Shown: piece after piece, positions 11,651-22,610 of the stretch
How the letters are laid out: each line of letters starts with the position of its first letter
How positions within the stretch are numbered: the first letter of the stretch is position 1
Assembly: GCA_030407315.1 (NCBI GenBank)
Contig: JALQPE010000441.1
Span: forward strand, 1-64,000
Direction: 5' to 3'
Length of the DNA: 64,000 bases
Origin: Asparagopsis taxiformis
Lineage: Eukaryota; Rhodophyta; Florideophyceae; Bonnemaisoniales; Bonnemaisoniaceae
Position numbers and translations under genes: made by a program
The notes under the pieces: generated by a model
The model's database searches: none
Told to the model about the DNA's origin: nothing
What the model saw: only the letters and a program-made list of their open reading frames with translations

Positions 11651-14600
11651 GGGGAGCACTTAATCTACCGCCGGTAGAGACGGTAAGATTTCAGCCAATC
11701 GGACGAACTCGTCAAGCTGTTTTGACCAATCGCAGAAACTTGTCAAGCGCCTGGCCCGGTTATCTCCGTGGCCCGTAGATGCACCAATCACAAAAACTCG
11801 TCAACCAAATATGATAAATTTTGGCGAATACGGCCTTTTCATTGGTTGAAAACAGCCTGGATCCAGGAAAGCTGGAAAAAGTACCGCTAGCGCAACATGC
11901 GAAAACAGCTGCTCAGAGAGGGTTCGCACCGCCCGTCGCTCCGCGTGACAAACTCAACCATTTTCGCGTGACTCGAACTTTCAACTTTCTCGTTCACCGA
12001 AATTCAATTTCCCATTTTCGCCGCCGCCAATTATTGGAAATGGCGGGTAATCCAAATCTCGAAATCTCTCGCCGCGCGGCACCGGCAGATAGGACCGCCC
12101 CGCAGTGGTCCGCTCCTCTCGAGACCCCATGACATCGTCATCTACCCCCGTGCCACCACCGCGGCTACTGCCGCGATATCGACACCACTGTCAACATTCC
12201 CGCCCGGTTTCTATGCGCGTTGACGTCTTCTACACGCAGTTATCGATATTTTTGCGCGCCAGACAAGACCATTCACTTCCTGTGTGAGTGAAACGAACCG
12301 AGCTAAAACATTTATGCAGAACAGCAGATAAAGGAGCGAGAATACCTGCATGACTAGCACCAGTATTGCTGCAGTCTTCTCACACTTCTGCATGCTTTCA
12401 ACATTGCAGTACTCTTTCTGATCTCTCGTTCATTGTCTTACCCGGTTCTCATCGCAGGTCTGCGAATTTGAAATTGCCTTTGCTGGGAACTGTCTTTCTC
12501 GTAGATAACAACGGAACGAATTAGTTTACTGTTCTCTGTTAACAAAAAGAGGGACGCGATCCGCCGGTTTCTTCCTTCAATTAAGTTCTGAAGCGCTAAC
12601 ATTGTATTGCAGTTTCTGAAAAACCGCCAAGACGCTGTCATGAGCTCATCCAATCATCAATGGGAACTTCTGGCGGATGAATCCGGAAGCTCTAACACAT
12701 TGGAAGAGTGTTTGGAAAAGCGCATAGAAGAATTTATGGAAATGGTGAAAGTGGATGGCATGATTTTAACGGAAAGACAGTGGAACTCTCTTCACATACA
12801 TCTGAATGAGTCGTTTGCATCATTCAAATCGTGTGACGACACAAAACCGTGGTTTGAGCACGCGAAACCAGAATGCATGCTTGACGACCATTTGTTGCTT
12901 GCCGGACTGTCCGAACTAACAATGGCCGATAATTTCATAATATTCGGCTGCAACTCAGGGCAGCATTTTATGGCAGGTGCAGGGAGGGCTGGAAATGGCG
13001 TTCGAGAAGAGGATGGGATGTTTGACAACATTCGAAACATTGTTCTGCAAGCATGGGTCGATTCCGATGTCGCTCCTAGCTTTATTATTCCGGTAAATAT
13101 CAGGAGATCGCACTGGGGTGCTGTGTTCGGTGTCAACGACCCAGAAGATGAAACGCATGGAATTGTTTACTGGGGTGACAGTTTGAGACACCCCTGCCCT
13201 CATAACCTTCTCGAGTTCGTGACCAGTTTCTTCGAGGATACGTGCATGAACACGGCGTGGACGACAAGTGGAGATAACTACATCCTAGACGTAATATCAT
13301 TTAAAATGCAGCTCGATGCATACAGCTGTGGATTTTATGTTCTCAGCGCAGCAACAAGTCTCTCGGAATACTCTGGAAATATGCCGAAACAAACTTTCAA
13401 GACGCAGTACTCTGCAGAACTTACGGAGGATATCCGGAAATGCTGTACTATGCGATACGTGAGGGCTGTGTTGGAGTTGTGTGATTGTGATGAATTTTCG
13501 AATGGCAAGCCTACCGACTTAGATGTGTGCAGATATTTGATATCATTCCTACCCGGAAATCAGTGCCCCAGCGAACGTGTCTATGACGAAGCTCCGGTAA
13601 TAACAATTGAAATGGACCCTACAGTTTCTCAGAGCAGAATAGTGCAGCCAGGTGATGTCGAATATGACTGGAGCGAGAGCACAGAAGGGAGTAGAGCGTT
13701 TGATGGAAGTGACGGAAAGAGTATGTTCGAATGGTACAATGAAATGGATGCTAAAAGCACAAAGAAGGATACGTTGGCTGCTACTAAATGTTCTCCAGCT
13801 CAGACTGAGATCGACGTGCTGCCCGATGAAGAAGACTTTGAGCCTGCTCCGCCCGCGCAGCTTCAGAAGAACGTAAATACGGACGCTCTAGTCAAGGCTA
13901 GAAGGGAAAAATCTACGATCGAGGCGCGAATACAACGCCCCGGAAGGGGATCTCGAATGCTGTCCTCAGCTGGGCCAGAGAGACTTGGCACAGAGCTGCA
14001 CGGTCCACGGGGCATGGAGGCGGATCCTGAGAAACACGACGCATTAATGGCCCGGCACACTGCTAGTACCAGTGTGACACGCGCCGGCAGTGCTGGTACC
14101 TGCCCAACTGTCTCTCCGGCGCCGCCGGCTTCAATACCTTGTCCCGGACCAAGTGAGTTGCCAGAATCTCACAGTCATGTTTTCGCATGTAATGATGGAA
14201 GAAACGAAGGGGAAGGAATTGCCGTCGATGAAGAGTGCGCACGTGAGTCATCTGCCATAACTGGTGTACATACCTATGTTCAGGACTCATTGAAGCCTGT
14301 GGAGCCACTTACAATAGAAGAGTGCATCGTTGTCAGAGGGTCAGTTCTGCATTACTTGGACCAGTGCCATGCAAAAGGCGTGCACTACGGTGCAGTCACA
14401 ACAATTTTGCGGCGGAGTAACGAGACAAGACCAGGTGATCCTCTCAGCTTTATTGGAAGCATACGGCTCCGGTGCGTAGAGCGCCGTCGTGCATCAAATT
14501 GCCCAGTGGAATTGTTAGCATGGAGATCGAGGGACGAATGCCAGTGGCTCGTGAAACCACCGACTACAAGCCACACACACGAAAAGAGCCCCAGCTCCAA

Positions 14601-14674
14601 ACCGTCCCAACGCCACAAGTCTACCATTCGCACTATTTATGACTTCGAGAAAGAGCTCTGCACTATCTCCCGTT
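11651..14674. repeat. MULE left terminal inverted repeat
   Basis: It matches the reverse complement of 17735-20758 nearly base for base. Differences seen by eye include CTCAGAG versus CTCTGAG near 11917, an extra C near 12014 in the other arm, and one G missing from the other arm near the position matching 14197. The arm holds the element end, a promoter region, and the transposase gene up to about codon 678. Confidence 0.9.
11695..11804. promoter_or_regulatory. three subterminal repeats at the MULE end
   Basis: Units of the form CCAATCNNANNAACTNGTCAA start at 11695, 11726 and 11784. A mirrored set lies in the right arm at about 20605-20715. Just outside is the palindrome CTACCGCCGGTAG (11665-11677). 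Clustered subterminal units in both arms are the expected layout for transposase binding; that role is inferred. Confidence 0.5.
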
Positions 14675-16914
14675 CATGCAGAAGAGCATGCTTTGCTTAC
14701 TACGCCGAACGAAAATCGAAAATTGGAAGCGGTGTGATCTCTAGAAATGAGAAGGGGCTTGGCAAACAGAAGCTGAATACATTACAATCCAACCACAAAA
14801 AAACTGATTCCCTGCTTGCTTCCCGTTCCGATCACCTCCGAAATCCCAAGTATGACGCCCCGCTTATGACAGATACCGAAGGGCAGTGCGATGTCACTCG
14901 GGAAGACGGTGGTGAAACTAATAAGCAGATGAACTCTAACTTGGAACAAATATCAATGATTGAAATCCCATCCAGCAATGACGAGCGTGGAAGTCTTCCG
15001 GAAGGGCAGGAATCAACAACTCATCAAGCAGATATCGATAGTGTGAAAAACACGGTACCAGAGGCCATGAAAAGCGTTGCTCGCAAATACGATGGCTTTG
15101 ACAGCAACGGTCTTCTCCCCTCACTACGCCATGTTTCGGAAAGCTATGGTTACAAACTCAAGATCAGACGTTCCATCTATTATGATGAAGATCGCCAGTA
15201 CGTGAATAACGTGACACTCTCATGCACACATGCCCATCGCGGATGTCAGTTTCAATGCCGCGTCAGAGGTTTCCTTTCTGATGCATACATTAGTGATCAA
15301 AATGCGTCAGGAAACGATCCGAGATTGAGTACCGGGAGTCGTATGTTTGAGATTAGGCATGTGCTTCGCTTTTGGCACAAATTTCATAACCACGACCCGT
15401 CACCTACTATTGTAAAGGGTGCTGTCCCACCGGAGGCCTTGAAGACTGCAGAGAATATGAGAAATGTTTCATTTATGCGTTGTCGAGACATTACAAGATA
15501 TATTGAGGACACTTACAAGATCTGCGTGAGTCGCACATACCTTCGCAATTACCTTTTCTACCGTTATCGCAGCGCAAATCCTATCGAACAGGACAGCATG
15601 CGCCTCATTCGAAACCTGGTTTCTTTACAACAGAAAAACTGTAGGACGTACTTCACAATTCGATTGACTGGCGACAACAGGCTTCACTCTATCGTTTGGT
15701 CCTTACCACTTTGGAGAGACATGTACCACCTCAACGGAATTCTTCCTGGAGTTTCAATTGACTGTAAGTCAATATCAAATATCTATGGTCTACCACTCAT
15801 CGCTTTTTCTGGAAGGACAAATGAAGGGAAAGTTTGTTTCTTTATGATGGGTGTCCTGCATGACCAAACGGAAGAAAGCTTGGAATGGGCTATGAGAGAA
15901 TTTGACAATATGGTACCAGCTACACCAAATATCGTCGCTCTCGACCAGGATGCGGCTGGAATAAACGCTGCGAAAAAAGTTTGGCCGTTTTCATATCATC
16001 TACTAGATGACTGGCACATTAACCAAAACCAACTCAAGAACGTTGCCTCTTTTATTAACAAATGTGGCATCACGGCCCTAGCAAATCGTATATCTGTTGG
16101 GTCTTCTTTGTTTCCAAGACGACGCAGAACCGAACATGATCATTCAGCGGCAATACCAAATTCGTACTCGGATATGTGCTCCGACTTGTACGCGTTGCGC
16201 AGAAGCCCAACCGAGGCCGTATTCCTGGAGAGGCGAGAATCGTTCGAGAGCATATATTTTGAGGGAGTTGAACCACCGAGATGGTATACGACGCTTTACA
16301 AGAAGCTACCAGAGATGGTCATTCAGTGCTATAACCGGACTCGGTGTGGATTGCGGTTCCTTTTCCAAGGTACCACTCATACTGAATCATTCAACTCGAT
16401 ATATAAATCTTCCATCTTGGACAGGAATGTCCCGTTGGGAGAGGTTCCGATAGAAATGAACCGTGTAACTACTACACTCGATGAAGAACGTATCAGAGAT
16501 GTCAACAAAGTCTCGAGGGTGCTCAGGCTGCAAATGAAAGGAACTGACTTCTTTCCTACCACAGAATTGTTGGACCAATTTATGCTATCATTCACCAACT
16601 ATTCTATTTCTTCTTTCCTTAATCTGAGCTATTCTGGATCATCTGAGTGGCACATTGCCGGATTTATTCTTGTGCCACAACTTTCGACCGTTCCAGCAAA
16701 CGCAACTAGTACTGTTTTTGGATCGATAGAATCGGACGCCTCCTACTTCAAGCATGTGAAATTTTTCTTGAGTTTGGCGAAGAGAACAACCGCAGAACAG
16801 TTGATGTTAAAATATGGAATAGAATGTCCCAAAACAAAACTGATGTTATGGGATTGCATGCAACATGTTCCTGTCCATTCTACAGATCAGCTGGAATACC
16901 CTGTCGTCATCTAA
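12640..16914 (+). CDS. MULE transposase with N-terminal Ulp1-like (C48) protease
   Basis: The ATG at 12640 is the first in frame. Residues about 30-270 form an Ulp1/SENP-type cysteine protease: His158 in SHWGAV, Asp180 in WGDSL, Gln224, and Cys230 in YSCGFYVL. A Ser/Pro-rich linker follows. Residues about 830-930 hold a C...C...H-N-H zinc finger of the WRKY-GCM1/FAR1 class. The MULE DDE domain has Asp1041 (SIDCKS), Asp1102 (ALDQDA) and Glu1249 (HTESFNS), plus the DDWH motif typical of the family. By family it should cut and join the element ends; the protease may remove SUMO-like tags, but its role is unknown. The C-terminal SWIM finger lies in the -1 frame (16824-17543), so either one base is lost between about 16743 and 16914 or recoding occurs. 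Codons up to about 678 lie inside the inverted repeat. Confidence 0.85.
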   Translation: MSSSNHQWELLADESGSSNTLEECLEKRIEEFMEMVKVDGMILTERQWNSLHIHLNESFASFKSCDDTKPWFEHAKPECMLDDHLLLAGLSELTMADNFIIFGCNSGQHFMAGAGRAGNGVREEDGMFDNIRNIVLQAWVDSDVAPSFIIPVNIRRSHWGAVFGVNDPEDETHGIVYWGDSLRHPCPHNLLEFVTSFFEDTCMNTAWTTSGDNYILDVISFKMQLDAYSCGFYVLSAATSLSEYSGNMPKQTFKTQYSAELTEDIRKCCTMRYVRAVLELCDCDEFSNGKPTDLDVCRYLISFLPGNQCPSERVYDEAPVITIEMDPTVSQSRIVQPGDVEYDWSESTEGSRAFDGSDGKSMFEWYNEMDAKSTKKDTLAATKCSPAQTEIDVLPDEEDFEPAPPAQLQKNVNTDALVKARREKSTIEARIQRPGRGSRMLSSAGPERLGTELHGPRGMEADPEKHDALMARHTASTSVTRAGSAGTCPTVSPAPPASIPCPGPSELPESHSHVFACNDGRNEGEGIAVDEECARESSAITGVHTYVQDSLKPVEPLTIEECIVVRGSVLHYLDQCHAKGVHYGAVTTILRRSNETRPGDPLSFIGSIRLRCVERRRASNCPVELLAWRSRDECQWLVKPPTTSHTHEKSPSSKPSQRHKSTIRTIYDFEKELCTISRSCRRACFAYYAERKSKIGSGVISRNEKGLGKQKLNTLQSNHKKTDSLLASRSDHLRNPKYDAPLMTDTEGQCDVTREDGGETNKQMNSNLEQISMIEIPSSNDERGSLPEGQESTTHQADIDSVKNTVPEAMKSVARKYDGFDSNGLLPSLRHVSESYGYKLKIRRSIYYDEDRQYVNNVTLSCTHAHRGCQFQCRVRGFLSDAYISDQNASGNDPRLSTGSRMFEIRHVLRFWHKFHNHDPSPTIVKGAVPPEALKTAENMRNVSFMRCRDITRYIEDTYKICVSRTYLRNYLFYRYRSANPIEQDSMRLIRNLVSLQQKNCRTYFTIRLTGDNRLHSIVWSLPLWRDMYHLNGILPGVSIDCKSISNIYGLPLIAFSGRTNEGKVCFFMMGVLHDQTEESLEWAMREFDNMVPATPNIVALDQDAAGINAAKKVWPFSYHLLDDWHINQNQLKNVASFINKCGITALANRISVGSSLFPRRRRTEHDHSAAIPNSYSDMCSDLYALRRSPTEAVFLERRESFESIYFEGVEPPRWYTTLYKKLPEMVIQCYNRTRCGLRFLFQGTTHTESFNSIYKSSILDRNVPLGEVPIEMNRVTTTLDEERIRDVNKVSRVLRLQMKGTDFFPTTELLDQFMLSFTNYSISSFLNLSYSGSSEWHIAGFILVPQLSTVPANATSTVFGSIESDASYFKHVKFFLSLAKRTTAEQLMLKYGIECPKTKLMLWDCMQHVPVHSTDQLEYPVVI

Positions 16915-17543
16915 CTCGAGTGGCATTTCAATATGCCGACTACACAAAAACAAACCCGACTATCAAAGAGTATTTGGGAACCAAAGAATCGCTGAATCTG
17001 AGCTCCATGTTTCACAAGTACTGGAGGCGGAATAGAACGTCATGGCGCGATGAAGTAATACGTTCACGGTTCACAACAACGACAGACCAATCGGTGGGCT
17101 TATCTACGAATGTTAATGAAGGAGAGCAAGTCAATGTAGCTGGTGCACCAAACCCAATCGAGAAGGATGTGAGATATAGCAACTGCAAGGCTGTATTTGA
17201 CCAGATTTTCCGGCACGTGGAATGCCAAGGAGCATATGCTTCTTCAGTTTTCAAAAGCGCTCTTGATGCTATGCTCGCACAATCTACGAGAGGTGGGCTG
17301 CCTGGCTCGGGAATAGATTTAGACCGCCCACTAGACCTAGAAATTGCTCCAAACAATCAAGATTTCATTCGCAGCGAGGGCAACAATATCGTCATTAACG
17401 GCGAGATTGGTAATCCCACTGTGAGGAGAGCGGGAAACCGAGGATCCAACAAGAGAAAACGTTCATTCCTGGAGAGAGGTGGGCGAAAGTCATTACGTAT
17501 CAAACGAGGTCTTGCAGCACCTCGCAAAGTAGAACACAAGTGA
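16824..17543 (+). CDS. SWIM zinc-finger tail of the MULE transposase, in the -1 frame
   Basis: It opens in the frame -1 to the main ORF and overlaps its last 90 bases. It encodes a SWIM motif, CSCPFY...GIPCRHL, the usual C-terminal DNA-binding finger of MULE transposases, and ends in a basic tail (RGSNKRKRS, RKSLRIKRG). No canonical slippery heptamer was found in the overlap, and the -1 frame stays open upstream to at least 16743. A one-base deletion in an originally continuous ORF is the simplest reading. Confidence 0.7.
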   Translation: MSQNKTDVMGLHATCSCPFYRSAGIPCRHLTRVAFQYADYTKTNPTIKEYLGTKESLNLSSMFHKYWRRNRTSWRDEVIRSRFTTTTDQSVGLSTNVNEGEQVNVAGAPNPIEKDVRYSNCKAVFDQIFRHVECQGAYASSVFKSALDAMLAQSTRGGLPGSGIDLDRPLDLEIAPNNQDFIRSEGNNIVINGEIGNPTVRRAGNRGSNKRKRSFLERGGRKSLRIKRGLAAPRKVEHK

Positions 17544-17734
17544 TGGAGTAAATCAAAGCCCCCTTCCCTTACATAACTCCCATTGTGTGTCAAATCTGTT
17601 CACATCACTACACAGGGTTCGATCTTTGCATAGAATAAAAAAAATCAAGTAAAGAGTTGTGTATCATAGTGAGCGCTGAATGACCTATATTTATCACAAC
17701 TTAACCCATTTCAATGCAGTTCAATGTAGACAGC

Positions 17735-20700
17735 AACGGGAGATAGTGCAGAGCTCTTTCTCGAAGTCATAAATAGTGCGAATGGTAGACTTGTGGCGTT
17801 GGGACGGTTTGGAGCTGGGGCTCTTTTCGTGTGTGTGGCTTGTAGTCGGTGGTTTCACGAGCCACTGGCATTCGTCCCTCGATCTCCATGCTAACAATTC
17901 CACTGGGCAATTTGATGCACGACGGCGCTCTACGCACCGGAGCCGTATGCTTCCAATAAAGCTGAGAGGATCACCTGGTCTTGTCTCGTTACTCCGCCGC
18001 AAAATTGTTGTGACTGCACCGTAGTGCACGCCTTTTGCATGGCACTGGTCCAAGTAATGCAGAACTGACCCTCTGACAACGATGCACTCTTCTATTGTAA
18101 GTGGCTCCACAGGCTTCAATGAGTCCTGAACATAGGTATGTACACCAGTTATGGCAGATGACTCACGTGCGCACTCTTCATCGACGGCAATTCCTTCCCC
18201 TTCGTTTCTTCATCATTACATGCGAAAACATGACTGTGAGATTCTGGCAACTCACTTGGTCCGGGACAAGGTATTGAAGCCGGCGGCGCCGGAGAGACAG
18301 TTGGGCAGGTACCAGCACTGCCGGCGCGTGTCACACTGGTACTAGCAGTGTGCCGGGCCATTAATGCGTCGTGTTTCTCAGGATCCGCCTCCATGCCCCG
18401 TGGACCGTGCAGCTCTGTGCCAAGTCTCTCTGGCCCAGCTGAGGACAGCATTCGAGATCCCCTTCCGGGGCGTTGTATTCGCGCCTCGATCGTAGATTTT
18501 TCCCTTCTAGCCTTGACTAGAGCGTCCGTATTTACGTTCTTCTGAAGCTGCGCGGGCGGAGCAGGCTCAAAGTCTTCTTCATCGGGCAGCACGTCGATCT
18601 CAGTCTGAGCTGGAGAACATTTAGTAGCAGCCAACGTATCCTTCTTTGTGCTTTTAGCATCCATTTCATTGTACCATTCGAACATACTCTTTCCGTCACT
18701 TCCATCAAACGCTCTACTCCCTTCTGTGCTCTCGCTCCAGTCATATTCGACATCACCTGGCTGCACTATTCTGCTCTGAGAAACTGTAGGGTCCATTTCA
18801 ATTGTTATTACCGGAGCTTCGTCATAGACACGTTCGCTGGGGCACTGATTTCCGGGTAGGAATGATATCAAATATCTGCACACATCTAAGTCGGTAGGCT
18901 TGCCATTCGAAAATTCATCACAATCACACAACTCCAACACAGCCCTCACGTATCGCATAGTACAGCATTTCCGGATATCCTCCGTAAGTTCTGCAGAGTA
19001 CTGCGTCTTGAAAGTTTGTTTCGGCATATTTCCAGAGTATTCCGAGAGACTTGTTGCTGCGCTGAGAACATAAAATCCACAGCTGTATGCATCGAGCTGC
19101 ATTTTAAATGATATTACGTCTAGGATGTAGTTATCTCCACTTGTCGTCCACGCCGTGTTCATGCACGTATCCTCGAAGAAACTGGTCACGAACTCGAGAA
19201 GGTTATGAGGGCAGGGGTGTCTCAAACTGTCACCCCAGTAAACAATTCCATGCGTTTCATCTTCTGGGTCGTTGACACCGAACACAGCACCCCAGTGCGA
19301 TCTCCTGATATTTACCGGAATAATAAAGCTAGGAGCGACATCGGAATCGACCCATGCTTGCAGAACAATGTTTCGAATGTTGTCAAACATCCCATCCTCT
19401 TCTCGAACGCCATTTCCAGCCCTCCCTGCACCTGCCATAAAATGCTGCCCTGAGTTGCAGCCGAATATTATGAAATTATCGGCCATTGTTAGTTCGGACA
19501 GTCCGGCAAGCAACAAATGGTCGTCAAGCATGCATTCTGGTTTCGCGTGCTCAAACCACGGTTTTGTGTCGTCACACGATTTGAATGATGCAAACGACTC
19601 ATTCAGATGTATGTGAAGAGAGTTCCACTGTCTTTCCGTTAAAATCATGCCATCCACTTTCACCATTTCCATAAATTCTTCTATGCGCTTTTCCAAACAC
19701 TCTTCCAATGTGTTAGAGCTTCCGGATTCATCCGCCAGAAGTTCCCATTGATGATTGGATGAGCTCATGACAGCGTCTTGGCGGTTTTTCAGAAACTGCA
19801 ATACAATGTTAGCGCTTCAGAACTTAATTGAAGGAAGAAACCGGCGGATCGCGTCCCTCTTTTTGTTAACAGAGAACAGTAAACTAATTCGTTCCGTTGT
19901 TATCTACGAGAAAGACAGTTCCCAGCAAAGGCAATTTCAAATTCGCAGACCTGCGATGAGAACCGGGTAAGACAATGAACGAGAGATCAGAAAGAGTACT
20001 GCAATGTTGAAAGCATGCAGAAGTGTGAGAAGACTGCAGCAATACTGGTGCTAGTCATGCAGGTATTCTCGCTCCTTTATCTGCTGTTCTGCATAAATGT
20101 TTTAGCTCGGTTCGTTTCACTCACACAGGAAGTGAATGGTCTTGTCTGGCGCGCAAAAATATCGATAACTGCGTGTAGAAGACGTCAACGCGCATAGAAA
20201 CCGGGCGGGAATGTTGACAGTGGTGTCGATATCGCGGCAGTAGCCGCGGTGGTGGCACGGGGGTAGATGACGATGTCATGGGGTCTCGAGAGGAGCGGAC
20301 CACTGCGGGGCGGTCCTATCTGCCGGTGCCGCGCGGCGAGAGATTTCGAGATTTGGATTACCCGCCATTTCCAATAATTGGCGGCGGCGAAAATGGGGAA
20401 ATTGAATTTCGGTGAACGAGAAAGTTGAAAGTTCGAGTCACGCGAAAATGGTTGAGTTTGTCACGCGGAGCGACGGGCGGTGCGAACCCTCTCAGAGCAG
20501 CTGTTTTCGCATGTTGCGCTAGCGGTACTTTTTCCAGCTTTCCTGGATCCAGGCTGTTTTCAACCAATGAAAAGGCCGTATTCGCCAAAATTTATCATAT
20601 TTGGTTGACGAGTTTTTGTGATTGGTGCATCTACGGGCCACGGAGATAACCGGGCCAGGCGCTTGACAAGTTTCTGCGATTGGTCAAAACAGCTTGACGA

Positions 20701-20758
20701 GTTCGTCCGATTGGCTGAAATCTTACCGTCTCTACCGGCGGTAGATTAAGTGCTCCCC
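17735..20758. repeat. MULE right terminal inverted repeat
   Basis: Reverse complement of 11651-14674, ending AGTGCTCCCC at 20758. It contains the mirrored promoter region and protease half-gene. Confidence 0.9.
18149..19768 (-). pseudogene. second copy of the MULE protease half-gene, in the right inverted repeat
   Basis: The ATG at 19768 mirrors 12640 in the left arm. The Ulp1-like triad (HWG, WGDSL, SCGFY) is intact and the ORF runs 539 codons. One G present in the left copy (GATGGAAG) is missing here near 18212, so the frame ends at 18149 after a foreign tail. The remaining repeat (17735-18119) keeps the next part of the gene in another frame. The copy could still express a free protease without transposase, which is inference. 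Confidence 0.75.
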
Positions 20759-20767
20759 GTGGGCGAG
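20759..20767. repeat. MULE target-site duplication, right
   Basis: GTGGGCGAG, identical to 11642-11650; block B resumes at 20768. Confidence 0.9.
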
Positions 20768-22365
20768 TAGTGCAGTGCAGTGCAGTGCGATCGATTCCCA
20801 GCCGAAGCGGATGGGAAAATAAAAAATCTGAGTGTTTTCGGGTATTTAGAGCCTTCAATTGAGTCACTGAGATCTTCGGATGCACTGCCTGCCGAGTGCC
20901 GCGTTAGTGTCGAGTCGTCCGCATCGCACGCCGATTCATTGCGGCGTGCACACCCGCCGGTGGCTGCGACGTGACTCGCGGACGATCGATACGGTTGCCG
21001 ATATGTGAACCGCGGCGTTGTGGCGATGAACGACACTGCGCTAGTGCTCATCTGCAATATTGTTGTGGGTGCTCGTGATAGTGGGTCTCCATTTCCTGCA
21101 TGTGTGGAGCAAGAGAGCGTGCGCGTGTGTACATTGGACTAGTTGTCCGAGCCGCCGCGTAGAGTCCAAACCAACTTGTGGTATGCGATAACAACGCCGA
21201 GGCGAAGTGTTTGGACCATTGTTCTGCCAAGGAGTGCATCTGCGCGCGCACCGGTTGCGTCACATGACCGAATGTGTCGGTTGTGGCCGCTGAGTGTTGA
21301 TGTCATTGTGCGGCTGCAATGCGACATGTGCGATTACGCGATGCATTCCACGCTGTACTCTCTATTCCATCAACTCACTGTCAGACACATTCACTCTTAG
21401 TCGAATTTCATTTAGTTGCTCACTCGCTACGCACACTCTATTCCTACCTGCAGCCTAACATATCCAATAATTATTGTTTGAGACCGCATCGACTATCTAC
21501 ACTGCATTACCAAAATTGTTCTCCGACTACTACAACCGCGCGAAAGTTATAAAACCATGGTACTAGACTGCAAACATTGATGGCGTCCAATTCATACAAG
21601 CTTCAGTAGTCCCCACTCGGCAGATGCTGACGACTTTCCACCCGTCCCCAACATCCGCAACGCTCTAATTCCATATTCAAAACACCACCAGCCGTTCGTC
21701 CATGCCATACTACCCGCTCGTCTTCCATTCTCCCCCACCCGATCCACTCATATCCATTGATCATGCTTGTCCGTTGCCGTAGAACAAAAGCGTGTGCTAC
21801 CGACCAGACACATCGACCGTCTCAATCATCGCACGACTGTAGTGCCAACTGGTGACAACCCGTCCTCCAACGATGGACGCACCGAATCCAATCCCAGTTA
21901 TCGCAGACATTGTTTCTAGGATGAGACATGACCAACCCCGTCCCTCAGTACGCGCGTACATGTCGAGAGTACACGAGGGATGGTTGCCAAATTGCACGTG
22001 CAGTTAATTTCCTCGCTACGATACCTAAACACAAGCTCATGGGATGCCTGATCCGACCACTCGAGTGTCCAACAGAACAATAGCAACCCTGATTGCGACA
22101 ACACACGTACAACACGCACCAACCGATGAGATCCAGACTATACAAACAAACGCCGCCTCTGCTACCCAACTGTTTCAACAAGTGTGCCGTAATCAAATAG
22201 AATCACTCTGTTCGCGCGTACATTACCACCGGTTGAAGCATCCGCTCAAACCATTCAGCGATACAAGCTGTCGCGTCCGGTGCGACGCGGGATGTGTGCG
22301 ATGTGCGGCAGTGAACCGCTTTTCACAGCACATCAAGTGGCTGGCTGCATCGCGACTGACTCTAG
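20768..22365. repeat. block B, second segment (paralogous to about 1555-3080)
   Basis: Continues block A sequence from TAGTGCAGTGCAG and stops at CTAG (22362-22365), where the piggyBac-type transposon is inserted. No gene was recognised. Confidence 0.85.
21241..21318. promoter_or_regulatory. CRE-like module, block B copy
   Basis: Carries GCGTCACATGACCG and TGATGTCATTG in the same order and spacing as 1991-2070. Confidence 0.35.
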
Positions 22366-22387
22366 TGTCTATCGGACATTAAAATTT

Positions 22388-22421
22388 CCTCATATGAGGT
22401 CAACCCTGGCCTCATATGAGG
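22388..22421. repeat. paired subterminal palindromes, left end of the piggyBac-type element
   Basis: CCTCATATGAGG occurs at 22388-22399 and 22410-22421, 22 bases apart. A partial copy (CCTCATATGG) lies at 22542. Confidence 0.7.
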
Positions 22422-22541
22422 CAGAAAAAAAATCTACTAGAAATTATTAGAATTTAGCATTCCCTCTTTATATCGCTTTTATAAAACTTCTAACGCAAGC
22501 ATTGCATTGTATAAAGCATTGCTTGCCTTTCGGACACATGT

Positions 22542-22610
22542 CCTCATATGGCTGAGTGGTTGGCACCTCTCGGGAAAGCCAGAGGGCGGAGGTTCGACTC
22601 CTCGCTGAGT
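22542..22610 (+). other. tRNA-like sequence with A and B boxes, degenerate
   Basis: TGGCTGAGTGG matches the Pol III A box and GGTTCGACTCC matches the B box at a spacing fitting a short tRNA. An arm CCTCT...AGAGG sits between them, but its loop is 10 rather than 7 bases. The acceptor arms pair poorly, with only CTCA/TGAG complementary. It is more likely a tRNA-derived (SINE-like) fragment or decayed serine-type tRNA than a working gene. Confidence 0.35.

Larger units (their letters stand above)
11651..20758 (+). mobile_element. Mutator-like DNA transposon (MULE) with 3-kb terminal inverted repeats
   Basis: The element is 9,108 bp, bounded by the duplication GTGGGCGAG and by inverted termini starting GGGGAGCACTTAATC. 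Each inverted repeat runs about 3,024 bp and they meet a central unique region of about 3,060 bp. The left repeat and centre encode an Ulp1-like protease fused to a MULE DDE transposase, followed by a SWIM zinc finger in an overlapping frame. The right repeat carries a second, frameshifted copy of the protease half on the minus strand. The two arms differ by only a few bases, so insertion is recent or the arms are homogenised by gene conversion. Plant MULEs carrying Ulp1 domains (Kaonashi type) are the nearest family I know of. Confidence 0.9.

Noticed and set aside
16815..16840. Programmed frameshift site in the MULE transposase
   Set aside because: No heptamer in phase obeys the X XXY YYZ rule, and no clear downstream stem was seen; a deletion is simpler.
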